Positions 1-9,950 of a stretch of DNA of 19,256 bases are shown here, in pieces. Source of the DNA: Monoraphidium neglectum (lineage: Eukaryota > Chlorophyta > Chlorophyceae > Sphaeropleales > Selenastraceae); NCBI RefSeq assembly GCF_000611645.1, contig NW_014012897.1, positions 2,220-21,475 on the forward strand, read 5' to 3'. The notes below the pieces were generated by a model that was not told the origin of the DNA, ran no database searches, and worked only from the letters and a program-made list of their open reading frames with translations. Position 1 is the stretch's first letter. Every line of letters starts with the position of its first letter. Both the position numbers and the translations under genes were made by a program.

Positions 1-3000
1 GCGGTGCGCTACCCCGCCGGCCAGGCACCCCGCCCCGAGCCCGCGCCCGCGGCGGCGGCGCTGCAAGCCGAGGAGGTGCTCGCCAGCGCGGTGGTGGACC
101 TGCCGGCAGCGCTGGCCGCGGGCGGCGCCGCCGGCTCGCGGTCGCTGCTGGAGCGGCGCGGCTTCAAGATCGGGGGCGGCCCCGGCGGCGCTCCCGCGGC
201 GGCGGCAGCAGCAGCACGGAGCAGAGGGAAGGGGCGAGAGGCCGGCGGCTGGTGGTTGGAGGCGGACGCGGTCGTGGTGGGCAGCGGCGCCGGGGGTGGT
301 GTGGCGGCGGCGGTGCTGGCGGCGGCTGGTCTCAGGGTGGTGGTGGTTGAGAAGGGAAGCTGGAAGCGCATGGCAGGTGGGCGCGGGGCTGTCTCAAGTT
401 CCCTGCTGAGTTGTGTTGAATGCGGTCGGACGTGCGTGCGCTGACAGAGAGGATTGAGGTTGTGGCCATACAGAAGGTGCACCCCCTCTTGAGGTCACCA
501 CCCCCCACCCCCCCCCAACGGCGGTGCCTGCAGACCTGACATGGCTGGAAGGGGAGTCCACCGACACCATGTTCGAGCGGGGAGGTGAGCTGGGTTGTGT
601 GGATCCGTTGCCGATCAGTCGCTGCTGGGCGTCGTCGCTGCTGCTCAAGAGCAACGGCCGCGCAAGGGCCTGAAGCAAGCGGCCACCGCCGCAGCGCCCG
701 CGCCCTGCGGAACAAAGGCGCGTCGGGCCCGCCCGCTGCACACACGCCATCGGGATGTGCCCTGCTGGCCGTCACTGCTCAGCGCCCGATGCAGTGCATT
801 GACTGTCACGAGACGCCGACGTCCCCCCGTACCCTGCACCATGGGGCTGGCCCTTCCTGCCCTGCAGCGTTCCTGGCGACTGAGGATGGCGGCATGAGCA
901 TCCTGGCGGGCGCCACGCTGGGTGAGCAGGAGGCAGCAAGCTGCGGCAGCTCTCATGCACACGACCTCGCTGCCTCTGTCCTACGTGATCTTGTACCCCC
1001 CCCCCTGCTACGATTTTTGATGGCTCGAGCTTGCATCCACGTCATCACCTGCCTCCTTTTTTGCCACCTCTTTCCCACATCAAACTGCAGGTGGTGGGAC
1101 CAAGGTCAACTGGTGGGTCTATGGTACAGGGTGGGATGGGGGAGCGAGGCTGGGACAGGTGATGAGGGGCGAGTGAATGTACACCAGGGCACAGCTGGAG
1201 GAAGGAGCGAATGTATCACCAACTACAGGCTGTGTCATTCCAAAGCGCCAGCCAGGCGCCCCTCCTCCGGCTGGCTGACGCAAGTATCTTTGACGGCGCC
1301 AACACTGACCGCCTACATAACCAACAACCTGCGTGCTTGCAGGTGCGCGTCCCTCCGCACCCCAGATCATGTCCGGAAGGAGTGGGCCGAGCGCCACGGC
1401 CTGCCGCGCTTCGCGACCCCTGAGTTCGACGCCTCGCTCGACGCCGTCACCGCCCGCCTGGGCGTGACTAATACGACGCGCCTGAACGGCAGCAACGGCG
1501 CGCTTTACGACGGCCTGGTCGAGCTCGGCGCGGACGCACGGAAGCTGCCGAGAAACTGCCTGTCGGACGAGTGCAGCGGCTTCTGCTCCCTCGGGTGCAA
1601 GACCGGCCACAAGGTGTCCACTGACGTGTCATACCTGGCTGATGCAGTGAAGAACGGCGCACGCATCATCACGGGCGTCCACGCGCGCCGGGTGCTGCTT
1701 GAACCAAACATTGGCGCCGGCAGCGGCGCACGCGGCGGCGGCGAAGGCAGTGGCGGCGGCAGGGCCCACAGGGCGGCCGGGGTGGAGCTGGTCGCCGGCG
1801 GCGCGGAGGGCGGCGCGGGGTTTACGGTGGTCGTCAGGGCGCCGATCGTGGTGGCGAGCGCTGGGTCTATTCATTCGGTGGGTTTGCTTTGTTTGGAGGA
1901 AGCTCTTGGGGTGCTGGAAGTGTGATCTGAGTTGTGATGAGCAACCTGCTCTGCTTAGGGTCGTACGATGGGCTTGTCGCCAACGGAATGCAGCAGGAAG
2001 CGCCCTGGAAACTTGCGGCTGTTGCGCCTTACTCATGCTTGGGCGTCGCCCCAGCCAGCAAAGATACCGCACCAACATCTGCGCCCCTGCCACTGCCCCC
2101 GCCCATCCGCCGCGACAGCCCGCGCTGCTGCTGCGCAGCGGCATCACCTGCGGCGGCAACGTGGGCGCGCACCTGCGTGTCCACCCCGCGTTCGGCGTGC
2201 TGGGGCTGTTTGACGGGGAGGAGCGGAGGCGACACTCGGCGGAGCGCGGGGCCATAGACATGTTCAAGGTGGGTCAACTCGATCAAAAGTTCTGGTCTGA
2301 TCTGCTCTGATCTGGGCAACCTCGTCTCAATTCAATGTCATCTCCAGCGAGCGCGCTGCTGGCCCACCGTGTTGGTGGTGATGGGGTGTTTGGGCTTCAG
2401 GGCTTGTCAGGCAGGTGCACGCCTCGTTTGCAGGGCACGTGGAGGCAGTGCCTGCGCATGGAAGGTGGTTCACCAAATCCTGCACCCCCCAAAAGCCGCC
2501 GGTCCGCCTTGCCCCGCTCTCACGCGCCCCCCAGGGTGTCATGATGCTCACCTACTCGCTGTCGGCCGCCAAGTGGGAGCAGGGCGGGTACGGAGGTGCG
2601 TGCTGCTGACGCCGCGAGGCTCTGAGCATCACGGGCACTTTTTGACAACAACACCGACGCCTGCCTCGTTCGACCCTGCCGTCATCAAAGCGGCGCAGTC
2701 GTCTCAGCATGTGCCCCTCGCTCTTGCGAGCTCTGATGGCCCCCTCGCTGGCACCGGCCAGACCCAAAATTTCACAAAACAAAGCGCTTGCTGCCCACCC
2801 CCCACTCTGCCCACAACCCAACACCCCAGCACCCCAGCACTCCCAACACCGGTCCCCCCACACCCCAACACCCCAACCTGCAGCCATGGTGAGCGTGCCG
2901 TCGCTGCACCCCGGGCTGCTGGCTGCGTGCTACCCCTGGCACCCTACAAAGTACAAGGGCAACATCGCAAACATGCAGAGTGGGTGGCGACCTTGTCCCG

Positions 3001-5317
3001 GGACTGCGAGGGGAGAGTGGGCGCAGGCAGGGTGGGCGGCTTCGCTTTGCCGTCCTGCAAGGTGGAAATGCGCGGCTGCGCGCAAGGTGGCGGTTTCTGC
3101 TGACGGCATGCAAAAACGGACCCCGGGATCGCTTGCAATTGTGAAAAAAGCTGGCGCAGCATGGCGATGGCCACGACCGCTTTTTGCAGTTGCCGCGCGC
3201 GACAGCGGTTGCAAAGTGCGTTACGCAGTCCGCACATCGCGGGCCGCTGTGACAGGTTGCTTCACCCCAACCTCACCTCGAACTGCCGCTCCTCGGCCCT
3301 TGTTCCTCGCCCCCTTGTTTGCCTGAACCCCAGACATTGCCACAACAGTGGTGTTTGCACGTGATACGGGGTCTGGGCGCGTGACCATCGACGGGCGCGG
3401 GCGGCCGCGGGTGCACTACTGGCCGGCGCCAGAGACGCAGCGGAGCATCTTGGAGGTAGGGTGCAGGTGTAGCGGGCTGCTTGTGAGCGTGTGTGTGATT
3501 TTTTTCGGGGGAGCGTACGCACTACTCGTGTATGGGGCCGCAGTCCAAGGAGTGTCACGGGTGCCGACGTGGTTCTGGTCCTACAGCGTGACAGCGCGCG
3601 CGACGGAGGAGGGGAGCAGGCAGGCCTGGAAGGGACAAGCCCCTGCGCGACCCCATGTTGAACACTCGCGCGGCGCCTGATCAAAACACTACCTGCACCC
3701 CTGCACCCGATGCTTGACGGCTGCGGCAGGGGATGGAGCTGGCCCTGCGCGCCTACATTGCGGCGGGCGCCAAGGAGGTCACCCTGCCGCACGCGTTTGG
3801 CCACTTGGTGACGACCGCCGACCAGGGCGGCCGCGGGCTCGAGGAGCTTATCAGGTGGGGCGCGGCGGCTGCTCGATTGTGCTGGGTCGCCGCCGACGGC
3901 CTCAACCAGCACGTGGTGTAGCGGCCACTCGCGCTCCCTGCCCTGCAACAGCGGCCTGCTGTCGCTAAATGAGGATCGAATCAGGATTGTCAGGGCTTCT
4001 GGAGTCATTCAGCCTCGTAAGGCTGTGCTTGGCGCGCAAAGTTCAGTCTTGCGCACTGAGGGGATGCATCACCAGCCGCTGTTAATGTCGACGCCTGGCA
4101 TGCGTCACTTTAATCGGTACTCAGACAATAAATGCGTTCGCCCCCTCCATCCCTCAACCACACGGAAACCCTCCGCAGGTCGGCGCACGCTGGCGGGGTC
4201 CGGCGCTACGACATGCCGCTGTTCTCGGCCCACCAGATGGGCTCCTGCCGCATGGGGGCGTCACCCAAGTGAGTGCCACCCGTCGGGACGCCCGGCCCCA
4301 CACGCACCCGCCCGCGCCCGCAAGGCCATGGCAGCGCACCACACTGCCGCCCGCCCAGGCCCAAAGCCCATCAATTGATGTGGGAGCTGTGCAAACAAGT
4401 GCTGGCTGCTCGCTGCCTGCGAGGCGCTAACACTCAAAGAAGAATGCAGGGGAGCGTCTCAGGTGTGCGTTCACAGTGACGCCTCTGTCCCGACAGCGGC
4501 TTGGTGGGTCTACCACCCAACACGCTGTTTTATGCGCGGCACCCACACCTCGACGCCCCACCCGCGTCCCTAGGGACTCTGTATGTGACGGCTGCGGGGA
4601 GGTCTGGGGTGTGGCAGGACTGTTCGTGGCGGACGCCTCTGCCTTCCCCACCGCATCTGGAGTCAACCCCATGATCACCGCCATGGTGAGGACGGGCAGG
4701 CTCTGCAACAGATGTTTAATTCTTATATTGCCGGCCTTTGCATCAGTGATTTTGCCAAGGTAGTGAGCGCGGTGTTGCGGTCGAGAGCGTCGCTGGGGTC
4801 GGCATCTGCGACACCCATCACATCAGTCATGATGTACGTGCTCGGCTTCGTGGCGCAGCAGCAGTACGATGTTTCAAGAGTTGTGTGTTCGTGTGTGGTT
4901 GCGCACGTTCGTGTGTGTGTCCGAACAAGATTTCTGATCTTGGGCCAGCAAACCTCCTTGTCGAGGTGGCGGGTGAGGTGACGGGGGTTGTGCATGCACG
5001 CAGGGGTGGGCTGCCTAGACGCCATTTGGGGGCGTGGAGGTTGTCCGGCGCTTGTGCAGGTAGCAGCAGCCTCATTTGCTGCCTTCCGCTGCCGCTACCG
5101 CCTCTGCTGATGCTCCTGCTACTCAAAGCCAGGGTTGAGCAACGCACCTGTTCCTCCCCACACTTGAGAATCCAGGCCTGAGTCTCTCCCCCTCCTGCCA
5201 CACACATAATCCTGCCGCCCCCAGGCAATCGGGCACATGACATCCACTGGCGTCGCAAAGCGGGCAGCACAGCGCCGCAGGGCTGATATGCTGGCCTCCA
5301 ACGGCGTTGATGGCTGA
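1..5317 (+). CDS. FAO: Long-chain fatty alcohol oxidase (FAO-type GMC oxidoreductase), 5' partial, 13 exons
   Basis: This FAD enzyme family oxidises long-chain fatty alcohols to aldehydes with O2, giving H2O2, usually on membranes or peroxisomes. Exons by phase-matched splicing: 1-376, 534-584, 868-921, 1091-1112, 1343-1877, 2119-2268, 2535-2595, 2884-2979, 3334-3455, 3730-3854, 4179-4268, 4574-4685, 5225-5317. They total 1887 nt, 628 residues plus TGA. Visible residues: Rossmann FAD motif GSGAGG at 94-99 followed by VVVVEKG; FAO-type cysteine cluster C240/C245/C249/C253; GMC-like segment SAGSIHSPALLLRSGI near 341-356; FAO signature SAHQMGSCRMG with catalytic His549; FAD-contact segment GLFVADASAFPT; GVNPMI with Asn592, the His/Asn pair partner. 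A Gly-rich insert lies near residues 292-308. No in-frame ATG precedes the FAD motif, so the start and roughly 100 residues (plants carry a membrane-associated segment here) lie upstream. Exon edges are inferred without transcripts; the family call is firm, the substrate is inferred. Confidence 0.93.
2816..2876 (+). repeat. C-rich degenerate CCCCA(A/G)CA repeat in FAO intron 7
   Basis: The 3' part of intron 7 (2596-2883) is a run of imperfect 8-base-like units of the CCCCAACA/CCCCAGCA type, ending at the CAG acceptor before exon 8. It is almost free of T, so it is an unusual purine-poor but C-dominated acceptor tract. It could be a small degenerate minisatellite. Confidence 0.5.
4686..5224 (+). 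other. FAO intron 12 (539 nt), no gene seen
   Basis: The longest intron of the FAO gene, between exon 12 ending in ATG|GTGAGG and exon 13 starting after CCCCCAG. It contains a GT-rich stretch at about 4885-4922 and a CT/CTG-rich part near 5080-5130. Short ORFs on both strands here show no recognisable domain. The other FAO introns are 157-354 nt long and also look empty. Confidence 0.8.
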
Positions 5318-5686
5318 GGTCTGGGGCACAGCGCAAGGAGAATCTCTTAGCGCACAGGACAGGGGCGCGGTTTGCGGGGATCGACGCAGCAGCCCGCATG
5401 CTGCTCTGATGATTCAAGTGCCGTGATGCATGTCTAACGTTTGGTGTGAAATTCACGGCTGAGTGTTTCACAGGTCTCAGGGCAGCACAGGTAGGCCCAC
5501 GGTGGGCTTCTTGTCATCAGCACTGGATGCTGGGCCACTGCATGTGACACAGCTTGGAATGGTGGGTGTTTGCAGGGTACGCAAGTCGGCAATGACGGTC
5601 GAGTGCGCCATCGCACCAACAGGAACGATTTTACTAAGAAAACAACAAAATTACGTTTTCGCAGTGCATATTCAAGTTTTCAACTC

Positions 5687-5691
5687 TGTAA
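5687..5691 (+). terminator. TGTAA polyadenylation signal of the FAO gene
   Basis: TGTAA is the usual polyadenylation element of chlorophyte mRNAs. This is the first copy I find after the FAO stop at 5317, giving a 3' UTR of about 370-400 nt. Whether it is used is inferred. Confidence 0.5.
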
Positions 5692-6230
5692 TTTAGTAGT
5701 ATGGTCGATGTCCTTCTGTGACCTTGCATGCACGCAAGCTATTTTCTCAACCTTACCCAAGTGCATATCTGCTCCTCTGCTGTGGGTGGGGGGCTGGCGT
5801 GGACCAGCGTAATGGAGCGTCATGTGATGAGTTACATTTGGCGCCGTCATCTGGGTAACATCCAGCAGGTGCCTATATCGCTCATGTATAATGCAGATTA
5901 CAACATTCAAACTCAAAATGAGGCAGTGGCCTGGTGAGTGGATCGTGCAAACAGCGCCATGTGAGGCGGCCTTGCAACGAGTCTCAGCATTGACCAACCT
6001 GCCTGAGAGCAGTGCGCGGCCACTTCAATTGCTGCCCAGAACTTCGCGCTTTGTGAACACCGCTCTAACATATATGATGTTGTGATCGTACCGACATGAA
6101 TTCTTGATCCGGGCAGCCATGCAAGCCTTCGTTCCTGCGAGCAGTTTTTGCGTGTCATTCTGCTGCACGCCCGTGATACCTAGATAGGGTGAAGCATATA
6201 TATGAATTGATGTGATACAACTTGATAGCC
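5692..6230. other. Intergenic spacer between FAO and the polyQ-protein gene
   Basis: This stretch is clearly less GC-rich than the flanking coding exons. Open frames on both strands (for example 5728-5937 on + and 5680-5997 on -) lack the G/C third-position bias of the neighbours and have no recognisable domain. It should hold the promoter of the downstream + strand gene; a TATA-like element lies at its 3' end. Confidence 0.6.
6196..6203 (+). promoter_or_regulatory. TATA-like element upstream of the polyQ-protein gene
   Basis: ATATATAT lies about 28 bases upstream of the chosen start codon at 6231. If used as a TATA box it would give a very short 5' leader, so it is either a real core promoter of a short-leader transcript or a chance AT run in an AT-richer spacer. 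Confidence 0.3.
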
Positions 6231-6772
6231 ATGAGACCTGGCCGCAGGTCGCTGCCGCCGCTGCAGGCACCAGCGCGCACATCGCAGTGCGCTGCCGACA
6301 CTGCCACCTCTGCAGCTGGCGCAGTGAACGCAGCTGATGCAGCACATGACCGGTTCTCGCCTTATTTGCAGGTGAAATGCGAGTGTGTCTAAGAGCATGG
6401 GGCTACATAAGGTCTCGCATGCATGGCTCCCATGAACCAACCCTGCGTGCTTCGCCTCGCTCGTGCAGGGCATCTCCCCACAGCAGCCGCAGGCACTGCA
6501 GCTAGCGCACTCCTCCTCTTTCGGCGGCGCCAGGGCCAACCTGGCGGCTTGTAAATTGAGGTCCACATCAGCAGTGGGGACAGATTCCGATGCATCGCTG
6601 CCGCCACCCCCACCCGCCGAGCGAGGGCGGTCCAGGTCTGCCCTCGGCGCGGTGGCGATTGGGGCTGGCGGCGGCGGCTTTGGTGCCGTCCGCGTCCCTG
6701 CGGCGATTGAGGAGCGGTTGGTGCGCACGTCATCAGTGGGGCGCCACGAGCACAACTATCGTCGGCAGCGGC

Positions 6773-6814
<42 letters not shown>

Positions 6815-8605
6815 TGTACCAGTTGCGGGCATGGCCAGGGCAGCAACAAGGACCAGGCGCCTGCACCAACCAAACCAACGCTAGCTGTACGGGCTGCGCT
6901 GGGGATCAGAAGAGCCATGCGCACATCGAGGCAGCTGGGGAGTTGTCATGCAGCCCGCTTGGCAGGGGACGTGTGTGCCTGCCTGCCATGCAACCGCATC
7001 CAGGACTTGCAGTGCCACCACCGGCTACACTGCCGGCAACGGCGCTGCAGCAGCGGAAGCGGCTGGACCGGAGCAGTGACAGCAGCAACATCCTCAGGTT
7101 GGCACTGGACAGCACCATCTTCTACGGCCACCCACATGCGCGCAAGTCGCCAGCGCCGCACGCTAGAAGAGACAGAATCAATCAATGTGACTGTGATTTT
7201 GACCTGCACACAGCACTGTTTGGCATGGTTTGCACAGACGCAACAGAACTTGTCCTCACCCCCGCCCCCCTCGAGCAGGGACCAGGTCACGAGCTCGGCC
7301 GCGCTCTTGCGCAGCCGCGCAGAGGCGCGTGTCCTGGCGCTGGTGCCGGCACACAGCCTGCGCGACAGGTTTGACGCCATCGACGCCGCCGTGGTCGAGG
7401 CCGGCGAGAGCCAGCCCGTTTTGGGGCCGCTGCTGCGGCTGGTGGCTGAGCTGTACCGCCAGGCGGCGCACCACTACTGCGCGGCGTGTGATCTTGTTGA
7501 CCACGGCGACGTCGAGTTTGACCGGGCGGCGGCGGTCCGTGGCGCGTCCGCAAACGGCGGAGATGAAGGTCGGAGCGGCAGTGTGGTTGAGGCTGCAGAG
7601 GCTGGGGGTGGCGAGCATAGTGCTGCCGCTGTATTTCAATCAGAGGGTGCAGAGCACGCAGCTTTGAAGGACAGCAGCGCCTCCACAGGGGCACAGAGCG
7701 GTGGCCAGTCCCACAAAGACGATAGTGCCATCGAGGCGGCAGGCAACAGCGGCGGCGGCGAGTGCGCAGGGGTTTCAACGGCCACGGAGCAGGCAACGGG
7801 CGGCGAATCTGCCCGTGAAGTCACTGAGGAGGCGCAGCAGCTAGGTTTCCAGGACAACCCGAAGCGCGGCTTCAAGGTCAGGTGGGAGGACGGCGGCGGA
7901 ACGCACCGGCCCAGCTACCAGTTCAGCGCCCGCGCGTCAGCCGGCAGCAGCCGCTATGGCAGCACGCGGGGCACCACGCGCTCTCCAAGAAGCAGCGATG
8001 AGGGCGGCTGGGAGGACGGCGACGGCGTCAGCGGCGCCGAAGTTACGGGCGTCGGCGACGGCGGCGTGCCGGATGCACCAGGAGGCGGAGGGGATATGGA
8101 CGCTGCGTCCCTTCTCGCGCGGCGCATGAGCCTGGTGTCCGACAGATTTCGGGGCAGCAGCTTTGGCAGCGGTGAGAGGCGCCACGTCAACCCACAGCAG
8201 CATCACAGCGGCCTAGGCAGCCAATCGCAGCGACGGGCCTCTGCGAGTGGTGCGACGGCTGTTGCAGCTGCGTCGGCAGCGGCGCCTGCAACTGGAGCGG
8301 CTGCGGCCGGGCACGGCAGGCCTAGCAGTAGTGGTGGCCCGGCTCAGCCAGCTGATGGCATCCCCCACGGCAGCGAAAGCGGCATGCGACCCAGCAACGC
8401 GAGCAGCTGCAGCTCAGGCCGGCGCGCGACATACGAGCGTTACTCGTGGGGACGCACCCTAACGACCGACGATTGGGCTCCCGCGCCTGAAGGGGTGGCA
8501 AAGCTGGATCTGACGGACATGGAGGGGAAGATACGTGAGGAGCGCCAGCGGCGCACCGCTGCTTTCAAAGCGGAGCGCGCGCGCCTCGCAGCAGGCGGGC
8601 AGTGA
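6231..8605 (+). CDS. Unrecognised low-complexity protein with polyQ tract, 3 exons, 698 aa
   Basis: I do not recognise this protein. Model: exons 6231-6371, 6469-7097, 7279-8605; introns 97 and 181 nt; phases agree (0, then 2), and 2097 nt close at TGA. The ATG at 6231 begins a 47-codon open exon ending CAG|GTGAAA; the next exon, after GTGCAG, has no ATG before its main body, so an upstream exon is needed. The frame change at 7097/7279 (CTCAG|GTTGGC to GAGCAG|G) joins two frames in phase. Seen: Ser/Pro/Gly-rich N-terminus; 13 pure Gln at 150-162 after an Arg-rich stretch; the most ordered-looking part at about 260-335, predicted helical, with LVPAHSLRDRFDAIDAAV and LLRLVAELYRQ; a Gly/Ser/Ala-rich acidic middle; and a C-terminal charged helix near 665-693 containing KIREERQRRTAAFKAERAR. 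No signal peptide or membrane segment is obvious. It may be a scaffold or nucleic-acid-associated protein, but this is a guess. Start and intron edges need transcripts. Confidence 0.6.
6775..6813 (+). repeat. (CAG)13 tract, encodes polyglutamine
   Basis: Thirteen uninterrupted CAG units, read as Gln in the proposed frame of the surrounding gene and as Ser (AGC) in the overlapping open frame. Confidence 0.95.
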
Positions 8606-8933
8606 GAGGGGCTGGCCCTCCCCGCCATGGCCCTGCTGACCGCTGCCGCAGCCTTCCCGAGCGGCGCGTGTCGGCCACCGATCCCAGGCGGGTTAGCAGT
8701 GCACACTGGGCTGTTGGATACTGCATTGCGCATGCATTGCCCCGCAACCCCGGGGGTGATTCCGTTGAGGGTGTGCTTATTGCTGTGTGCAGGCTCCTTG
8801 GCCGCCATACTGCGTCAGCTTTCACTTTCATGCGCCAGTCGCAAAACTGCCACTTGCTTCGAAGCCACCGCTGCCGCAAACCTGTGGCGCCCACAGTGGC
8901 CGCCGAGCACATCACACTTGGGTTCACTTGCGT

Positions 8934-8938
8934 TTACA
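8934..8938 (-). terminator. Possible TGTAA polyadenylation signal for the OPT transporter
   Basis: TTACA on the + strand is TGTAA on the transporter's strand. I find no nearer copy below the transporter stop, so its use would imply a 3' UTR of about 1 kb reaching into the 3' UTR of the convergent gene. This is weak evidence on its own. Confidence 0.25.
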
Positions 8939-9092
8939 AAAGCAGTTGGTTGTGTTCCCACGAGAGGTCTAGCTGCACAAACCTACAAACGTGAATAGTC
9001 AAGTTAGACAAGTGTCACACGCATGCTAAGTTCCCGCCCCTAATAATATATATGTCTGTGATAGGGGTCTCGACACCTGCGCCAATGTCAGC

Positions 9093-9097
9093 TGTAA
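9093..9097 (+). terminator. TGTAA polyadenylation signal of the polyQ-protein gene
   Basis: First TGTAA found on the + strand after the stop codon ending at 8605; it would give a 3' UTR of about 500 nt. Confidence 0.45.
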
Positions 9098-9562
9098 TGA
9101 TGCTGCCAATGGGTGGCAGGTGCTGGGGCTGCTCGCCTATGATACATGTCCAGGGGTCCATGTATGGGTCGCAAACCAAGAGAATGTATAAAACAAAATA
9201 AAATATTGAACCCAGCAAGACGTGCCACAGGGCTCTGATGCTAGGTGGGCGCCTGTTGCCACGAAGAGCGGTATTTGCCAAACGTTGCGGCGACAGGGCG
9301 AGCAAACTTTTTTGCCCCGCGCCGGCGGCGCGGCAGTCAGCCCACCCGAACCGCTTGCTGCACAGAGGGTTTGGATGAGTAAAGGCGCAGCCGATGAGGG
9401 GTGGATTATCAGCGGCGGGTTGCCAACAGAGGGATAGCAGCATGCCATAGAATACTGCTATGTTGGTACAAAATGCTGCCCAACATCCGCCATGGGAGCG
9501 CGGCAGCGAACCGCTGGATTGCGCAGCTTGTCGACCGCCCAACGTGGGCGCGGCGCGGTCGC

Positions 9563-9610
9563 TGCATTGGACGATGCCAAAGGAACTGCATTGGACGATG
9601 CCAAAGGAAC
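9563..9610. repeat. Perfect 24-bp tandem duplication (2 copies)
   Basis: Two identical adjacent 24-base units, 9563-9586 and 9587-9610, each containing GACGATGCCAAAGG. The unit is a multiple of three, so it keeps every open frame that crosses it. It lies in the convergent 3' region, downstream of the transporter stop on that gene's strand. Confidence 0.95.
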
Positions 9611-9950
9611 TGTGGGGCATGTTGACGGTGGGGAATGCAAGAGCTCCTCCTGTGGTGGCTGGCGACGTCAAAGTGCACCAGCCAGGGAGTGGCGGCTTAT
9701 TGGTCCGCTGGCGCAACAGGCGCCCTACATTTGATTGGATTGGCGGGAGGTCCCCGAGCGCTGACTGTTGCAAAGCGGGCAAGTTGTGCAGGCTTGTTGT
9801 TCCCTCATGCTTTCTTAAGCGACTTTTCGCACTCACAGAAAAGGCAGGAGCGCTGCCCAGCACGCAGCGCGGCAATGCGGCGTCCGGCCACCCGTTGGCT
9901 TGCCCGCGTGCGTGGAGGTGTCACCCCTAGGGCAGCCTGAGCGCCACCCT

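Larger units (their letters stand above)
8606..9950. other. Convergent 3' region between the polyQ gene and the OPT transporter
   Basis: This 1.3-kb stretch separates the stop of the + strand polyQ gene from the stop of the - strand transporter, so it should contain both 3' UTRs. It holds a + strand TGTAA (9093-9097), a - strand TGTAA (8938-8934), AT-rich patches near 9040 and 9190, and a 24-bp tandem duplication. A long - strand open frame (9015-9875) begins with TTG; its longest ATG-started part is 9620-9015, 201 codons, with a hydrophobic stretch but no recognisable family, and it is more likely 3' UTR than a gene. Confidence 0.6.

Noticed and set aside
2402..2534. An extra FAO exon after TTTGCAG at about 2434
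   Set aside because: Joining exon 6 directly to 2535 gives the expected FAO sequence (MFK-GVMMLTYS) with correct phase; the intervening text matches nothing.
1..5317. Fatty acid photodecarboxylase or choline dehydrogenase-like GMC enzyme
   Set aside because: The cysteine cluster and SAHQMGSCRMG signature are those of fatty alcohol oxidases; the N-terminal region before the FAD motif also fits FAO.
5728..5937. First exon of the polyQ gene at 5728 or 5884, spliced at CCTG|GTGAGT to 6248
   Set aside because: Phase would fit, but the stretch lacks coding composition and a simple in-frame ATG at 6231 gives the same downstream protein without splicing.
9197..9202. AATAAA as a polyadenylation signal
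   Set aside because: Green algal mRNAs typically use TGTAA; a TGTAA copy lies about 100 bases upstream and the AATAAA is in a short AT run.
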